A DNA stretch of 64,000 nucleotides from Planctomycetota bacterium (GCA_963204915.1 CAUJHS010000061.1:265310-329309), one strand, 5' to 3'; shown: positions 29,262-38,889, numbered from the stretch's first letter. Made by a program: numbers and translations. Notes: generated from the sequence alone by a model not told the origin.

Positions 29262-31043
29262 ATGAAACTGTCGGACGCCCTCGTGACGACGCTGCGCGAC
29301 TGGGGACTGAACTATGTCTTCGGCGTGGGTGGCGCCAACATCGAGCATCTGTACGATGCCGTGCATCGGCTGGGCCAGGGACGGTTCCGTTCCGTGGGCG
29401 CCAAATCGGAAATTGGCGCGGCGTTCATGGCCGACTGCCGTGCCCGCGTGCATCGCACACTGGGGCTATGCTGCGCCACCTCCGGCGGTGGGATGATGAA
29501 CTTAGCCGTGGGAGTGGCCGAGGCGTTCGCCGAATCGGTTCCCATGCTCGCCTTGGTAGGCCAGCCGCCCACCCAGTTCGCAGGCCGGGGCGCCTTCCAA
29601 GATTCGTCGGGGATCGGCCGTTCGGTCAATGCCGACATGCTCTTTTCCGCCATTTCCAAGTATTCGGCGAGGCTCAACGAGCCAAGCCAGTTCTGGCCCT
29701 GCCTGGGGTCGGCGGTCGGCGCTGCCCTGAGTGGCCGGCAGGGACCCGCCGCGCTACTGATTCCCCGCGATTTGAACGATTGCGAGGTGGGACCGCGTCC
29801 CTCTTGGCTGCCGGACCGACTTCAAGACCTGGCCGACGCGCAAAACGTTTCAACGCTGGCCGTCAGCAAGCTGTTCCACGCCATCCGCGACGCACGCACT
29901 CCGGTGCTGCTAGTGGGCAGTGGCGTGGATCGTTGCAGTAATCCCAAAGCCGTCCGGGAGTTCGCACGCCGTGCGGGAATCCTGGTTGCTACAACCTTGT
30001 CGAGCAAGAACTCGTTTCCCAATGACGACCCGCTCTACCTGGGCCTTGTGGGCGCGGCCGGCGAACCCTCGGCGCATCGGTTCTTGCAGGACGAGGCGGA
30101 CCTGATCGTGGCCGTAGGAACGGGACTGAATATGATGACCAGCCAGCCCATCCTGCGAGCGCTCCGGCCCGAGCGCCTGGCCGTTGTGAATATCGACCTG
30201 GGCGAAGTGTTGCGGATCGTAACTCCGCGGCTATTCGTCGAGGCGGACGCGGGGGTCGTGTTCTCTGAGTTGCTTCAGCTTCTGGTGGGAATTCCCGAGT
30301 CGCCGCGAAGCTCCCCGCCTGCGTCGGTCTTGCGTTATGCGCCGCAACTTGCTCCTGAACTGTCGCCGGACGAGTTGGGGTCGTCCCATGACCCGCGGCG
30401 CGGATCGCTGCTGCAAAGCGACGCTCTGGAGATACTCCAACCCTTTCTGCCTTCGTCGGGCCACGTCCTGTTTGACGCCGGCAACTGCGCCGCGGCGGCC
30501 TTGCATTACTTGAGGATCCCTCGGAACGTGAGCACCACCGTCGCTCTAGGAATGGGTGGAATGGGCTACGCGATTGCCGCCGGGGTGGGCGCTCAACTCG
30601 GCTCGCCACGCGGCGCGCGAACCATGGTCTTCTGCGGCGATGGAGCCTTTCTGATGCTTGGCGCCGAAGTCAACACCGCGGTCGAGCACCGATTGCCGAT
30701 CTTGTTCGTCGTCTTCAACAACGGCATGCACGGCATGTGCGTCACCCGGCAACAGCTCTATTTCGAAGGTCGCATCGAAGGCTCGCGGTACCCGGCGATC
30801 TCCGTCGCCGACATGGCCCGCGGAATGGGCGGACTCGATCGACTCTGGGTGGGTTCCGCAAGCTCCGCCGGTGAACTTCGTGATCGCTTGTCGGATTATC
30901 ACGCGCGCGCTGACGGACCTGGCGTGCTTGAGCTTCGTTTGGGGCGAGAGCAAATTCCGCCGTTCACGCCGTTCTTATCCAGCGACGCGCCAACCTACCT
31001 TGTAGAACCGATCCTGAGCGCAACGCCGGATTTGGCTTCCTGA
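29262..31043 (+). CDS. Thiamine-diphosphate-dependent enzyme (acetolactate synthase-like)
   Basis: This is a 593-residue protein with the three-domain ThDP architecture: an N-terminal Pyr domain with the catalytic glutamate E50 in GAKSEIGAAFMAD, a central Rossmann domain (about 200-340, with VLLVGSGVDRCS), and a C-terminal PP domain with G459-D-G and FNNGMHG for the Mg-diphosphate. A good TAGGAGAT site precedes the ATG. Family members decarboxylate 2-oxo acids and form acyloins or acetolactate. No ilvN-like regulatory subunit is adjacent, and the KAS III, SRPBCC and RND neighbours argue for secondary metabolism over branched-chain amino acid synthesis. The exact reaction is unknown. Confidence 0.88.
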   Translation: MKLSDALVTTLRDWGLNYVFGVGGANIEHLYDAVHRLGQGRFRSVGAKSEIGAAFMADCRARVHRTLGLCCATSGGGMMNLAVGVAEAFAESVPMLALVGQPPTQFAGRGAFQDSSGIGRSVNADMLFSAISKYSARLNEPSQFWPCLGSAVGAALSGRQGPAALLIPRDLNDCEVGPRPSWLPDRLQDLADAQNVSTLAVSKLFHAIRDARTPVLLVGSGVDRCSNPKAVREFARRAGILVATTLSSKNSFPNDDPLYLGLVGAAGEPSAHRFLQDEADLIVAVGTGLNMMTSQPILRALRPERLAVVNIDLGEVLRIVTPRLFVEADAGVVFSELLQLLVGIPESPRSSPPASVLRYAPQLAPELSPDELGSSHDPRRGSLLQSDALEILQPFLPSSGHVLFDAGNCAAAALHYLRIPRNVSTTVALGMGGMGYAIAAGVGAQLGSPRGARTMVFCGDGAFLMLGAEVNTAVEHRLPILFVVFNNGMHGMCVTRQQLYFEGRIEGSRYPAISVADMARGMGGLDRLWVGSASSAGELRDRLSDYHARADGPGVLELRLGREQIPPFTPFLSSDAPTYLVEPILSATPDLAS

Positions 31044-31075
31044 ACCGCCCTGCGTTCGAGAAAGCAATTGCCCCC

Positions 31076-33373
31076 ATGAGTGAATCTTTCTACGAACGGT
31101 ATCGCTTTCCCCTGCTCGCGGCGGTCATGTGCCTGGCGCCGTTAATCGCGTGGGGGGCGGTCCAGGCGATGCGCACCAACGCCAACGATGTGCGTACCTG
31201 GCTTCCCCAAGGACTTCCTGAAACCAAGGACTATGCCCGTTTTGGCCGGTATTTTGGGACCGAGGAGTTTGTTGCGGTCAGTTGGGAAGGATGCACGATC
31301 GACGATCCCCGACTCTCGCAGTTGGCAGACCGACTAACGACGGACACGACCGATCAAGCCAGCGAAACGCCGCTCGTGGCAAGTGTGCTCACCGGTCCGC
31401 AAGCGCTTAACGAGTTGATGGCCCCGCCGCTCAATCTCGCGCGCGACGAGGCGATCGCCCGCCTGCGCGGGTTCGCGATCGGCCCTGATGGACGACACGC
31501 GTGCGCCGTGGTTAAGCCGACCGAGCGCGACAAGCAGTACCCGCACGCTCTGTTGGAATCAATCTATCTGGCTGCCCAGCGCTGCGGAGTGCCGCGTCAG
31601 GAAGTACGCCTGGGAGGGCCGCTGGTCACCTCGGTGGCCGTGGACGAAGCAGCGAACGACTCGCTGAATGTACTCGGTCTGGCGTCCGTAGCGGCGGCGT
31701 TCGTCTTTTCCTGGTTTTGTTTTCGCAGCATGCGATTGACGTTTCTGGTGATCGCCGTCGGCGTCTTCGCGGCGGCTGCGGCGCTGGCGGCCGTGTCGTT
31801 TTCCGGCGGTGAGATGAACGCGGTTCTGGTGTCGATGCCCCCCCTGGTGTATGTCGCGACGACGTCCGGCGCCATTCATTGGGCGAATTACTATCGCGAC
31901 GCAGTCGCCGAAGGAGGACCTGCAGGAGCGCCGAGCCGGGCCGTCGCACACGCGCGATTGCCGCTTGCCCTGGCTACGGGCACAACGTCATTGGGGCTGC
32001 TTTCCCTGTGCGCCAGCGACCTCTTGCCGATCCGGCAGTTTGGGATCTATTCGGCGCTTGGGGTTATGATGTCGCTGGCGTGGCTGTTGCTCGTTCTGCC
32101 GGCGGGTTGCGCCCTTTGGCCGCTTCCTTCGGCTGGCCAGATCGCGCCGCCAGCGCCAGGAAAGATCGCCGCCGTGAATTGGTGGAGTTGGGGCGAACGC
32201 ATTACCCGCCGCACCGGTCTGATTACCTTGGCGGCCGTGGCGGCGGCGGGCTTATGCGGTTTCGGTTTGAGCCACGTGAAAACCTCAGTCACGGCAGAAG
32301 AGTTCTTTGCGGACGAAGCCGAATACCCCCGGAATTGCCGCTGGTTGGAAGAACACCTGGGTGGGATCGTACCGATCGAGCTGGTGCTGCGCATGGATTC
32401 GACGTGCCAGCTGACCATGCTGGAGCGAATGGAGCTGGTCGATCGCGTACAGCAAAGTGTGGGCGCGTTGGATGAGGTGGGCGCGAGCATCTCGGCGCTC
32501 ACGTTCGGTCCTGCCCTCCTCAGCGGCTCCGACGGCGGGTGGTCGATCCGGCGCTCCGTGCTCAACCTTCGGCTCGAACGACACCGCGAGCACTTGCGGC
32601 AGGGCGGTTTCCTCGCCTCGGAGAATGGCGCCGAACTTTGGCGAATCAGCGTGCGGACGAAGTCGTTCCATAACGTCGATCAGCGGTACTTCATCGACCA
32701 GGTCCGCCAACGGGTGCAGCCGGTGTTGGACGCGCAGCGCGAGCAAACCGGCGACAGCGTCTCGGTGATCGTTACGGGCATGGCGCCGTTGATTGAGCGT
32801 TCCCAACAGTCGCTGTTGGAGGGGTTAATGATCGGGTTAGTGACGGACCTGGTCCTGATCGTCGTCGCAATCGTGGTCCTGATGCGGCATGGATCGGTAG
32901 GACTGGTGTTGCTGGCGACCAGCGTGTTCCCCACCGTGGTCGTGCTCGGCTTGATGGGTTGGATGGGAATCGCGCTGAACATCGGGTCGGTACTGGCGCC
33001 GAGCGTGGCGCTGGGCGTGACCGTGGACGACGTCATGCACTTTGTGCTCTGGTTCCGTCGCGGGTTGGCGCAAGGGTTGGATCGGCCGCAGGCCGTCCGG
33101 CTGGCGTATCGGGGCTGCGCCCAAGCGATGTACCAGAGTTGGGGAGTCATCGGCGTGGGCTTGAGCATTTTCGCGCTGAGTGACTTTGCTCCGACGCGCC
33201 GCTTCGGACTTTTGATGTTCTCGTTGCTGTCGGTTGGACTGATCGTCAACCTGGTTTTGCTGCCTGCACTGCTCGCCGGCCCCCTAGGTGGGTGGTTCGC
33301 CCGCAGTCTCGCCACGTCCAACGGCGGCCAGGGGCGCTCGCTCGTCGAAGCACGCCCTCAACTGCTTGTTTGA
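31076..33373 (+). CDS. RND/MMPL-family exporter
   Basis: This 765-residue membrane protein has a duplicated six-helix RND layout: one helix, a periplasmic loop (about 35-200), five helices with VLVSMPPLVYVATTSGAIHW (sterol-sensing-domain-like), then the second half with a large loop (about 400-580) and a final helix bundle (LMIGLVTDLVLIVVAIVVLM, SVLAPSVALGVTVDDVMHFV with the Asp pair of proton-relay type). Length and layout match MMPL/HpnN-like exporters of lipids and hydrophobic metabolites. It begins 32 bases after the ThDP gene without a strong Shine-Dalgarno site and ends the operon. The likely role is moving the cluster's product across or out of the inner membrane. Confidence 0.88.
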   Translation: MSESFYERYRFPLLAAVMCLAPLIAWGAVQAMRTNANDVRTWLPQGLPETKDYARFGRYFGTEEFVAVSWEGCTIDDPRLSQLADRLTTDTTDQASETPLVASVLTGPQALNELMAPPLNLARDEAIARLRGFAIGPDGRHACAVVKPTERDKQYPHALLESIYLAAQRCGVPRQEVRLGGPLVTSVAVDEAANDSLNVLGLASVAAAFVFSWFCFRSMRLTFLVIAVGVFAAAAALAAVSFSGGEMNAVLVSMPPLVYVATTSGAIHWANYYRDAVAEGGPAGAPSRAVAHARLPLALATGTTSLGLLSLCASDLLPIRQFGIYSALGVMMSLAWLLLVLPAGCALWPLPSAGQIAPPAPGKIAAVNWWSWGERITRRTGLITLAAVAAAGLCGFGLSHVKTSVTAEEFFADEAEYPRNCRWLEEHLGGIVPIELVLRMDSTCQLTMLERMELVDRVQQSVGALDEVGASISALTFGPALLSGSDGGWSIRRSVLNLRLERHREHLRQGGFLASENGAELWRISVRTKSFHNVDQRYFIDQVRQRVQPVLDAQREQTGDSVSVIVTGMAPLIERSQQSLLEGLMIGLVTDLVLIVVAIVVLMRHGSVGLVLLATSVFPTVVVLGLMGWMGIALNIGSVLAPSVALGVTVDDVMHFVLWFRRGLAQGLDRPQAVRLAYRGCAQAMYQSWGVIGVGLSIFALSDFAPTRRFGLLMFSLLSVGLIVNLVLLPALLAGPLGGWFARSLATSNGGQGRSLVEARPQLLV

Positions 33374-33605
33374 TTTTGCCGCGATTCGTGGGGCGATCTT
33401 CCTCTTGGGCCAAGCCATTCACATTTTTTTTGCGCTTTGTGAGACGAATCGCCGACTTCGTCGCATTGTGTGGTGAGGAAGCTACTCCCGCTCGCCGTTT
33501 TCCTCGCCTTCAGTCTCCGTACGCTCCTGGGGGGCGAGGATTTCGACAAACTCCAGCCGGGCGATGAGACCGAGATCCACCGCGTCGCCACCAGCGCTGG
33601 CCGGC

Positions 33606-33917
33606 TTATCGATACGAACTTCGACGGCCGGATCGACGATGGCTCCGGGGATCTTCGGCGGCAAACCGGGTGAGGGCTGCATCCAGGGCGAGCAATTGTT
33701 CGTCGCCCGCCTCGCGATCGGCCGCAACGTCGGGTAGTTCGACGCGATGAAGGTGGCCGCCGTGCTTGACCGTCCGCTTGCGACGGGCGGCTTCCACCAG
33801 AATTCGCCGCATGGCCTCCGCTGCGGCTGCAAAAAAACGCCCACGATTCTCCCAACTCGCGGCGTTGGCTGGTTCGATCTGCCGCAGGTACGCTTCGTGG
33901 AGGACCTTCGATGGCGG
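33606..33917 (-). pseudogene. ECF sigma factor fragment (planctomycete type)
   Basis: The frame reads VLHEAYLRQIEPANAASWEN, then RGRFFAAAAEAMRRILVEAA and RRKRTVKHGG, ending at LTRFAAEDP before losing similarity. This is the region 2/linker part of planctomycete ECF sigma factors; compare ALVHEAYMRL and HFYGAAANSMRQILINWAH in the intact gene at 41038. The start and region 4 are missing. A TAA directly precedes it in the same frame, where a TPR fragment ends. Confidence 0.65.
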
Positions 33918-34090
33918 TTACAGGAGTGGCTCCGCTTCTTCGTATTTCGCCTGTCCCAGCAGTGCGCCGCCCAGCAAGGATTGAGCATTGTGGTAAAACC
34001 AGGTGTTCGGCAGCCTGGCCTCGCGGATCTGCCAGTACTCGCGGGCCAGCGGATCGGCATGCGGAAAGATGCAGCGAAGCAGTGCCTCAG
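33918..34090 (-). pseudogene. TPR-kinase C-terminal fragment
   Basis: This reads LAREYWQIREARLPNTWFYH, then NAQSLLGGALLGQAKYEEAEPLL and a TAA stop. It resembles the C-terminal TPR repeats of planctomycete serine/threonine kinases (tetratricopeptide with G-x-L-x-Q-x-K-Y-x-E-AEPLL). It starts right after the stop of the kinase at 34093 in another frame and is fused to an ECF sigma fragment, so it is a recombination scar. Confidence 0.55.
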
Positions 34091-34092
34091 CG

Positions 34093-37000
34093 TTACTCCA
34101 GCATCGCCGCCGCTTCGGCGGCGAGCAGTTCCAGCGTCAGGCGGCGATTCCACGGCAGCGGCGCCCTGTCAACGGCTGCGCCGCTGAGGGCTTGCTCACT
34201 GTAGGCCGCTGCTTTGGCGAACCACATCCCGGCCTCTTCGCGACGGCCGAGCGAGTCGTTAGCCATGGCGAGAAAAAACCAGACGTACGGCGGATCGAGC
34301 CGATCGCCTGATGGTGCGGCCGCGGCGGACTTGGTTAGCGATTCCAGCGCTTCCGCGAACTTCCCCGCGCGGAAGAGTGAGGCGCCCAGAGCCAGCAGGG
34401 CGCCCGCATCGGACTCGCGCGCCTCGACCTCGCGTCGGGCCATGGCAATCACCGGGACGTAGTCGTCCACGGCGCCCGGCGCCAAGGAGCACGACCATGC
34501 AGTGAAGTGCAGTTCGTCCACATTCGGGCTTTGTCCGAAGCGCCGTAACATTTCGGCACAGGCGGCGCGATAGCCATCCCGGTTCCCATTGCCGAGCCGG
34601 CACAAGGCGAGCTGGTAAAATGGATACCATCCCGGCTCGGCCGACCGGCTCAAGTTCGCCTCGAGGAGCACGCTCGCTTCCTGGAGGAGTTCCCTGGCGC
34701 GCTGCCGGCAGAGCGTTGCCGCCTGTGGTTCATCCGTTTCGGCCAGCCGCGCCGTGCGACCCAGCATGGCTGCGGCCCGGAAATAATCATCGAGTTTCGT
34801 CAACGTCCGCGGGATCGCGGCGCCCACCCTTGCCGCTTCGGCGTTTCGTCCCTCCAGCTCAAGGATTTCCATGAGCAGCAAACGCACCAGGAGAAGTTCG
34901 TGCTTCAGAGTCGGATCGCTAGGATTGTCGAGCAGGTCTTGTTCCGCGGCATCCACAACGGACTGGCATTTGGCCGCCGCCTCGGCGAAACGCTTCTGCC
35001 TGATCAGCATCCGCGCCAATCGGTCGAGCGCATTCCCTCGCTGCCCTATCCCGTGAAATCCCAATTCATCCAGCGTTTGTCGATAGAGGCTTTCGGCCGC
35101 GTCAAGTCTTCCCGTCGACTCCAAATAGTCTGCCAGTTCGTTGCGGTAGTAGGCCCGCATGGCCTGGTCATCGGGAAGGTTCCCAAACAGACGCATGACT
35201 TCTTCGCATGCTAGAATCACGCCTCGCAATACTTCCTCCGCCTCGGCATGGCGACCCCATTGACGTAAGCAATACGCCCAACTGGAATTGGCCCATGCCA
35301 GCAACCGTCTCGTTTCGCGGTCTGTCGGCGCTGCTTCCAGAACTGACTGCAGAATCACCTCAGCCGCGTGGAACGTTTGCTCCGCCACTTGCGGGTGTTC
35401 TGTCGCCTGAAGAAGAAAGAGTCGCACGTGGATTGAGGCGAGTCGCCGCCGATATGCCAGGTCATCAGGATGCCGATGAACCAGCGCTTCGCACTTCCGC
35501 AAATCCTCGCGAAGTCGCTCCTCCTTCTGCGAATTCGTCAGCTTCTTGCGCCCCAATCGTTCCTGGACGTCCAACAAATCGTCCTGTAGCGCGAGTAACG
35601 CCAACTTGTGTTCGTCGACATCGGGCTCAATATTTGCCAGCGCCGTGCGCAGCGAAATCGCACGCAACAGGTAGGGCTCGGCTGACTTGGCGGACCACGC
35701 CCGATGGAATTCAAAGTATGCGAGCGTCTGGTACGTCACGGCAAGTTCGGTGGTGCATGCCGGGTCGTCGGGGTTTTCCTTGCTCAGTTCGTCGAGGATC
35801 AAGCACGATTGTTCGTAGGCGGGTCGAACTTCATCCCACTGTCCCAGGAGGTAATGAAGGTTGGCGATTTTGCTCCAGGCCCGCGCGCTGCTCAGCCGCA
35901 AATTGGAGTCACCAGCTTGCTGTTCCAGGAGACGCGCATAAAATTCGATGGCGTCCTGGAGCAGTTCGCGTCGCACAGGCTCGAAGGTGGGGATGGCGGC
36001 GAGCCGTTCATCCGCGACGCGCAATAACATGCGATCGACCGCCTCGCTCGCGGTCCGCAGGTTGGCTTCCGCCCGTTGCCGCTCAGCCTGTGCAAGGGTC
36101 GAGGCTTGTGTCGCCCTGAGCGTCTGCCAGAGGCTCATGGCTGTCGCCGCCACAAGCACGGCTGCCAAAACACCCGCAGTCGCCAGGGCAGTGCGATGCC
36201 GTCGAGCCAATTTTCGCAGCCAGTAAATCGCTGATGGCGGCAACGCCTCGACCGGCTCGTCGCTGAGATACCGCTGCACGTCGGCGGCGAAGGCGCCGGG
36301 GGATTCGTAGCGCCGGTTGCGATCCTTCTCCAGGGATTTCATCACGATCCAGTCCAGTTCGCCTCGCAGTTGATCGGTGATCTTTCGCTGGTCGATCCCG
36401 CGGCGGTCGGCAATCGTCGATCGGGCCTGTGCATCCAGCGTGGTGACTCGCGCACTGGGCCGCGGAGGCTCCTGTTCGCGGATGACCCGACGCAGCTCAT
36501 CAAAGCCGACGTTGGCCAGGGAATCTTTCGCGAAGGGAGTAGTCCCGGTCAGCAGTTCATAGAGCAGTACCCCCAGCGAGTACACATCGCTGCGCGTATC
36601 GACGTCGATCCCGTTCAGCTGCGCCTGTTCCGGGCTCATGTACAAGGGCGTCCCTAGCAACTGCTGGTAGCCGGTAAATAAGGTGCGGTCGGTCAGCGGC
36701 TGGCTCAGCGCCTTGGCGATCCCGAAGTCGATCACCTTGATCACGGCCTTGTCGTCATGCATCGTGACCATGACGTTGGACGGCTTCAAGTCGCGGTGGA
36801 TGATCCCTTTCTGATGAGCGTGCTGGATGGCCCGGCAGATATCGATGAACAATTTCAACCGCTCATCGTTCGTCAGCCGGACTTCGTCGCAGTATTCGGT
36901 GATCGGAATCCCGCGAACGAGTTCCATCGCGAAATACGGTCGGCCCTCAGGAGTTGTGCCGCCGTCCAGAATGCGGGCAATATGCGGGTGATCCATCATC

Positions 37001-37437
37001 GCCAGCGCCTGGCGTTCCGCCTCGAAACGAGCGATCACCTCCCGGCTGTCCATGCCCGGCTTGATGATGTTGAGGGCCACCCGCCGCCGAACAGGCGCCG
37101 TCTGCTCGGCCATATAGACGGTGCCAAAGCCCCCCTCGCCGATCTGCTCCAGCAGTCGATAAGGACCGATCTGCGGGTGCTGATGACCTTCGCGGGCGTC
37201 AACAATGGCTGTGGGGGCTACCGTCTGTTCCGGCCCGAACGCAGCTTCCACGGCATCCAGCGGACTCGTTCTCTCACCGAGTTGAGCAGCCAGTAGACGC
37301 TCGATCTCGCGACGCAGGTCCAGGTCGGATCCGCAAGCCTCGTCCAGATAGGCTTCGCGTGCCGTCGGATCATTCAACCCGAGAGCCTTCGTGAAGATCG
37401 GTCTGGCGGATTGCTTTGTTGAGTGAACGGGTGACAT
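34093..37437 (-). CDS. Serine/threonine protein kinase with TPR-like repeats, ATP-lysine replaced
   Basis: This is a 1114-residue protein. An N-terminal helical segment (about 1-60) precedes the kinase domain (about 93-350): G100-EGGFG glycine loop, H214-R-D-LKPSN catalytic loop, D237-FG and LGTPLYMSPEQ. The invariant beta-3 lysine is replaced: the segment reads RRVALNIIKPG, with N123 (codon AAC, plus strand 37069-37071). One transmembrane helix (about 420-440, ALATAGVLAAVLVAATAMSL) separates it from a C-terminal region of TPR-like helical repeats. The ATG at 37437 was chosen by family. It may be a weak kinase, a pseudokinase, or use another lysine as WNK kinases do. It belongs to the ECF sigma/secreted protein/kinase unit upstream. 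Confidence 0.9.
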   Translation of the reverse strand: MSPVHSTKQSARPIFTKALGLNDPTAREAYLDEACGSDLDLRREIERLLAAQLGERTSPLDAVEAAFGPEQTVAPTAIVDAREGHQHPQIGPYRLLEQIGEGGFGTVYMAEQTAPVRRRVALNIIKPGMDSREVIARFEAERQALAMMDHPHIARILDGGTTPEGRPYFAMELVRGIPITEYCDEVRLTNDERLKLFIDICRAIQHAHQKGIIHRDLKPSNVMVTMHDDKAVIKVIDFGIAKALSQPLTDRTLFTGYQQLLGTPLYMSPEQAQLNGIDVDTRSDVYSLGVLLYELLTGTTPFAKDSLANVGFDELRRVIREQEPPRPSARVTTLDAQARSTIADRRGIDQRKITDQLRGELDWIVMKSLEKDRNRRYESPGAFAADVQRYLSDEPVEALPPSAIYWLRKLARRHRTALATAGVLAAVLVAATAMSLWQTLRATQASTLAQAERQRAEANLRTASEAVDRMLLRVADERLAAIPTFEPVRRELLQDAIEFYARLLEQQAGDSNLRLSSARAWSKIANLHYLLGQWDEVRPAYEQSCLILDELSKENPDDPACTTELAVTYQTLAYFEFHRAWSAKSAEPYLLRAISLRTALANIEPDVDEHKLALLALQDDLLDVQERLGRKKLTNSQKEERLREDLRKCEALVHRHPDDLAYRRRLASIHVRLFLLQATEHPQVAEQTFHAAEVILQSVLEAAPTDRETRRLLAWANSSWAYCLRQWGRHAEAEEVLRGVILACEEVMRLFGNLPDDQAMRAYYRNELADYLESTGRLDAAESLYRQTLDELGFHGIGQRGNALDRLARMLIRQKRFAEAAAKCQSVVDAAEQDLLDNPSDPTLKHELLLVRLLLMEILELEGRNAEAARVGAAIPRTLTKLDDYFRAAAMLGRTARLAETDEPQAATLCRQRARELLQEASVLLEANLSRSAEPGWYPFYQLALCRLGNGNRDGYRAACAEMLRRFGQSPNVDELHFTAWSCSLAPGAVDDYVPVIAMARREVEARESDAGALLALGASLFRAGKFAEALESLTKSAAAAPSGDRLDPPYVWFFLAMANDSLGRREEAGMWFAKAAAYSEQALSGAAVDRAPLPWNRRLTLELLAAEAAAMLE

Positions 37438-37749
37438 CAGAGACTCGATCGAAGGAAAAGGTCTCCAAGTAGTGAGCGGTCGCACGGGACCGATGCGTTA
37501 TTGCCTGGTCATTCGACACTTTGCCTCACTTACAACCGAACAGTTCGTCCAAGTCGGTCGAGCGTGCCGGCCTGCCGAAACTGCTAAGAATCCCTAACAT
37601 AGCGCTCTGCGAACGGCCATTTCTCCGGGGAAAATGCCGGTCTGTTTTTATCTCTAAGTTACTGCGGCTTCGCATGGTAGACTGGTGATTCTACCATGCG
37701 CGCCCCAGTCCAGTGATTGAGCGAGACGTTACTGACGGCACAGTCAACG
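37438..37749. other. Intergenic region between secreted protein and kinase
   Basis: It contains a perfect hairpin at 37671-37700 and otherwise no gene. Together with the kinase start it matches in part the degraded copy at 39251-39299. Confidence 0.45.
37671..37700. terminator. Perfect 11-bp hairpin
   Basis: CGCATGGTAGA (37671-37681) and TCTACCATGCG (37690-37700) pair around an 8-base loop, about 50 bases past the stop of the secreted protein gene on the minus strand. No U-tract follows, so attenuation or mRNA-end protection is as likely as intrinsic termination. Confidence 0.45.
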
Positions 37750-38889
37750 TTACGGTGCCGGAACGGGGACGAGCGTCGCCCCTTTGTTCCCGGAAGTCGC
37801 TCCCAATGCTGGAAAGGTAGTGACAGGGTCACGATTCGTAATCGTGTACACAAAAAGCAATTGGCCTGCAGCGATGGTGCTGTCAGGATCAGAAGGATCC
37901 AATAGCTCCTTAACGGTTAGTGCCCCGTAATTGCGATGATAGAGTTTCGAACTCCCCGCAAAGTCCTTCGACTCGTTAAGATCCCGCGACTGTAGATCTG
38001 GAAACAGCTCGAGCGCAGCGTCATAAACAAATGCCTGATTCGAGGTCTTATTCCCCTTGGATGTCACAATCGCGTGGCCGCAAAAAGCCCCCGCTTCATT
38101 CATTGCCCGTGGCGACACTCCTTTGACGATTTCCACAGAACCATCCCACGTCATGCGATATGCATCTCCATTACCAATATCCCCGGCTACGGTCCGGGCG
38201 TTATTGATTCTCGGAAGTGCTGCTTTGACGGTTGAGATACCTAAGTCCCACGGCTCCTCGATTCCCCAGGCTGGGTCAAAATTGTAAATGTAGTGCCCAA
38301 ATGAACCGTCCGCTCGTCGATATCGAACCGCGATATCTCCCCAGTCATTGACGTAGGTCGCACGAGAATAGCTGGTTAGGTCGCTGTCAGGAATTGCATA
38401 GAGTCTCGGTGGAAGCTCATTCAGGTCGATCATCACCGCCTGGATGAATTCCGGTGAGCCCAAGGACGATGTATCATCGGGACCGATATGTCCCGCGATT
38501 TGGCCGAGTTCGTTAATGGCGCTGGCGTTGTGAATTTCCCAGCCAGCCGGAATCCCGGCAACGATTAGATTGAGATCGAACCCGCTTTCAGGGTCGACGT
38601 TCGGGTCATACAGGAAGGCTCTAGCCGTGTCGGTACGGCCATCCCCATCCCGATCGTATTCAAACTGTCCGACCGTCTGACCAGCGCTGTTCGTATCGCC
38701 GATTTCTCTAATATAATTGGCCCCTTGAATCGTCCAGAACTGAACCTGATAGCGAACAGGCGGAAGTGTCGAGCCTCCACCCCCGCCTCCCGGCTTCCCC
38801 TTGCCGTGGGCCAGCGCCGTGGTTGCCAGCGAGGTACTCAGCCCCAGCGCGACGATCGTCGTCAGCAGCAGGTTGCAGGTTCGTAACAT
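37750..38889 (-). CDS. Secreted HAF-repeat-like protein, paralogue 2
   Basis: This 379-residue protein has a clear signal peptide (MLRTCNLLLTTIVALG...TTALA, cleavage near residue 27), a Gly/Lys linker (HGKGKPGGGGGG) and a beta-rich body. The body has repeats of the kind INELGQIAGHI, VNDWGDIAVRY and MNEAGAFCGHA, resembling HAF-type repeats of predicted beta-propeller extracellular proteins. An Asp-rich EYDRDGDGRTD loop (about residues 75-85) looks calcium-binding. I took the ATG at 38889, at the signal peptide. It is clearly paralogous to the protein at 39703-40848. It lies between the sigma factor and the kinase on the same strand. Function unknown. Confidence 0.85.
   Translation of the reverse strand: MLRTCNLLLTTIVALGLSTSLATTALAHGKGKPGGGGGGSTLPPVRYQVQFWTIQGANYIREIGDTNSAGQTVGQFEYDRDGDGRTDTARAFLYDPNVDPESGFDLNLIVAGIPAGWEIHNASAINELGQIAGHIGPDDTSSLGSPEFIQAVMIDLNELPPRLYAIPDSDLTSYSRATYVNDWGDIAVRYRRADGSFGHYIYNFDPAWGIEEPWDLGISTVKAALPRINNARTVAGDIGNGDAYRMTWDGSVEIVKGVSPRAMNEAGAFCGHAIVTSKGNKTSNQAFVYDAALELFPDLQSRDLNESKDFAGSSKLYHRNYGALTVKELLDPSDPDSTIAAGQLLFVYTITNRDPVTTFPALGATSGNKGATLVPVPAP

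Noticed and set aside
29262..31043. Housekeeping acetolactate synthase (ilvB)
   Set aside because: The neighbours are not branched-chain amino acid genes and no regulatory subunit follows, so a gene symbol would be unsupported.
33482..34153. 223-codon minus-strand open frame
   Set aside because: The protein-like signal (ECF and TPR fragments) lies in a different frame over the same bases, so this frame is a shadow.
37671..37700. Confident rho-independent terminator
   Set aside because: The stem is perfect but no U-tract follows on the minus strand, so it is listed with low confidence only.
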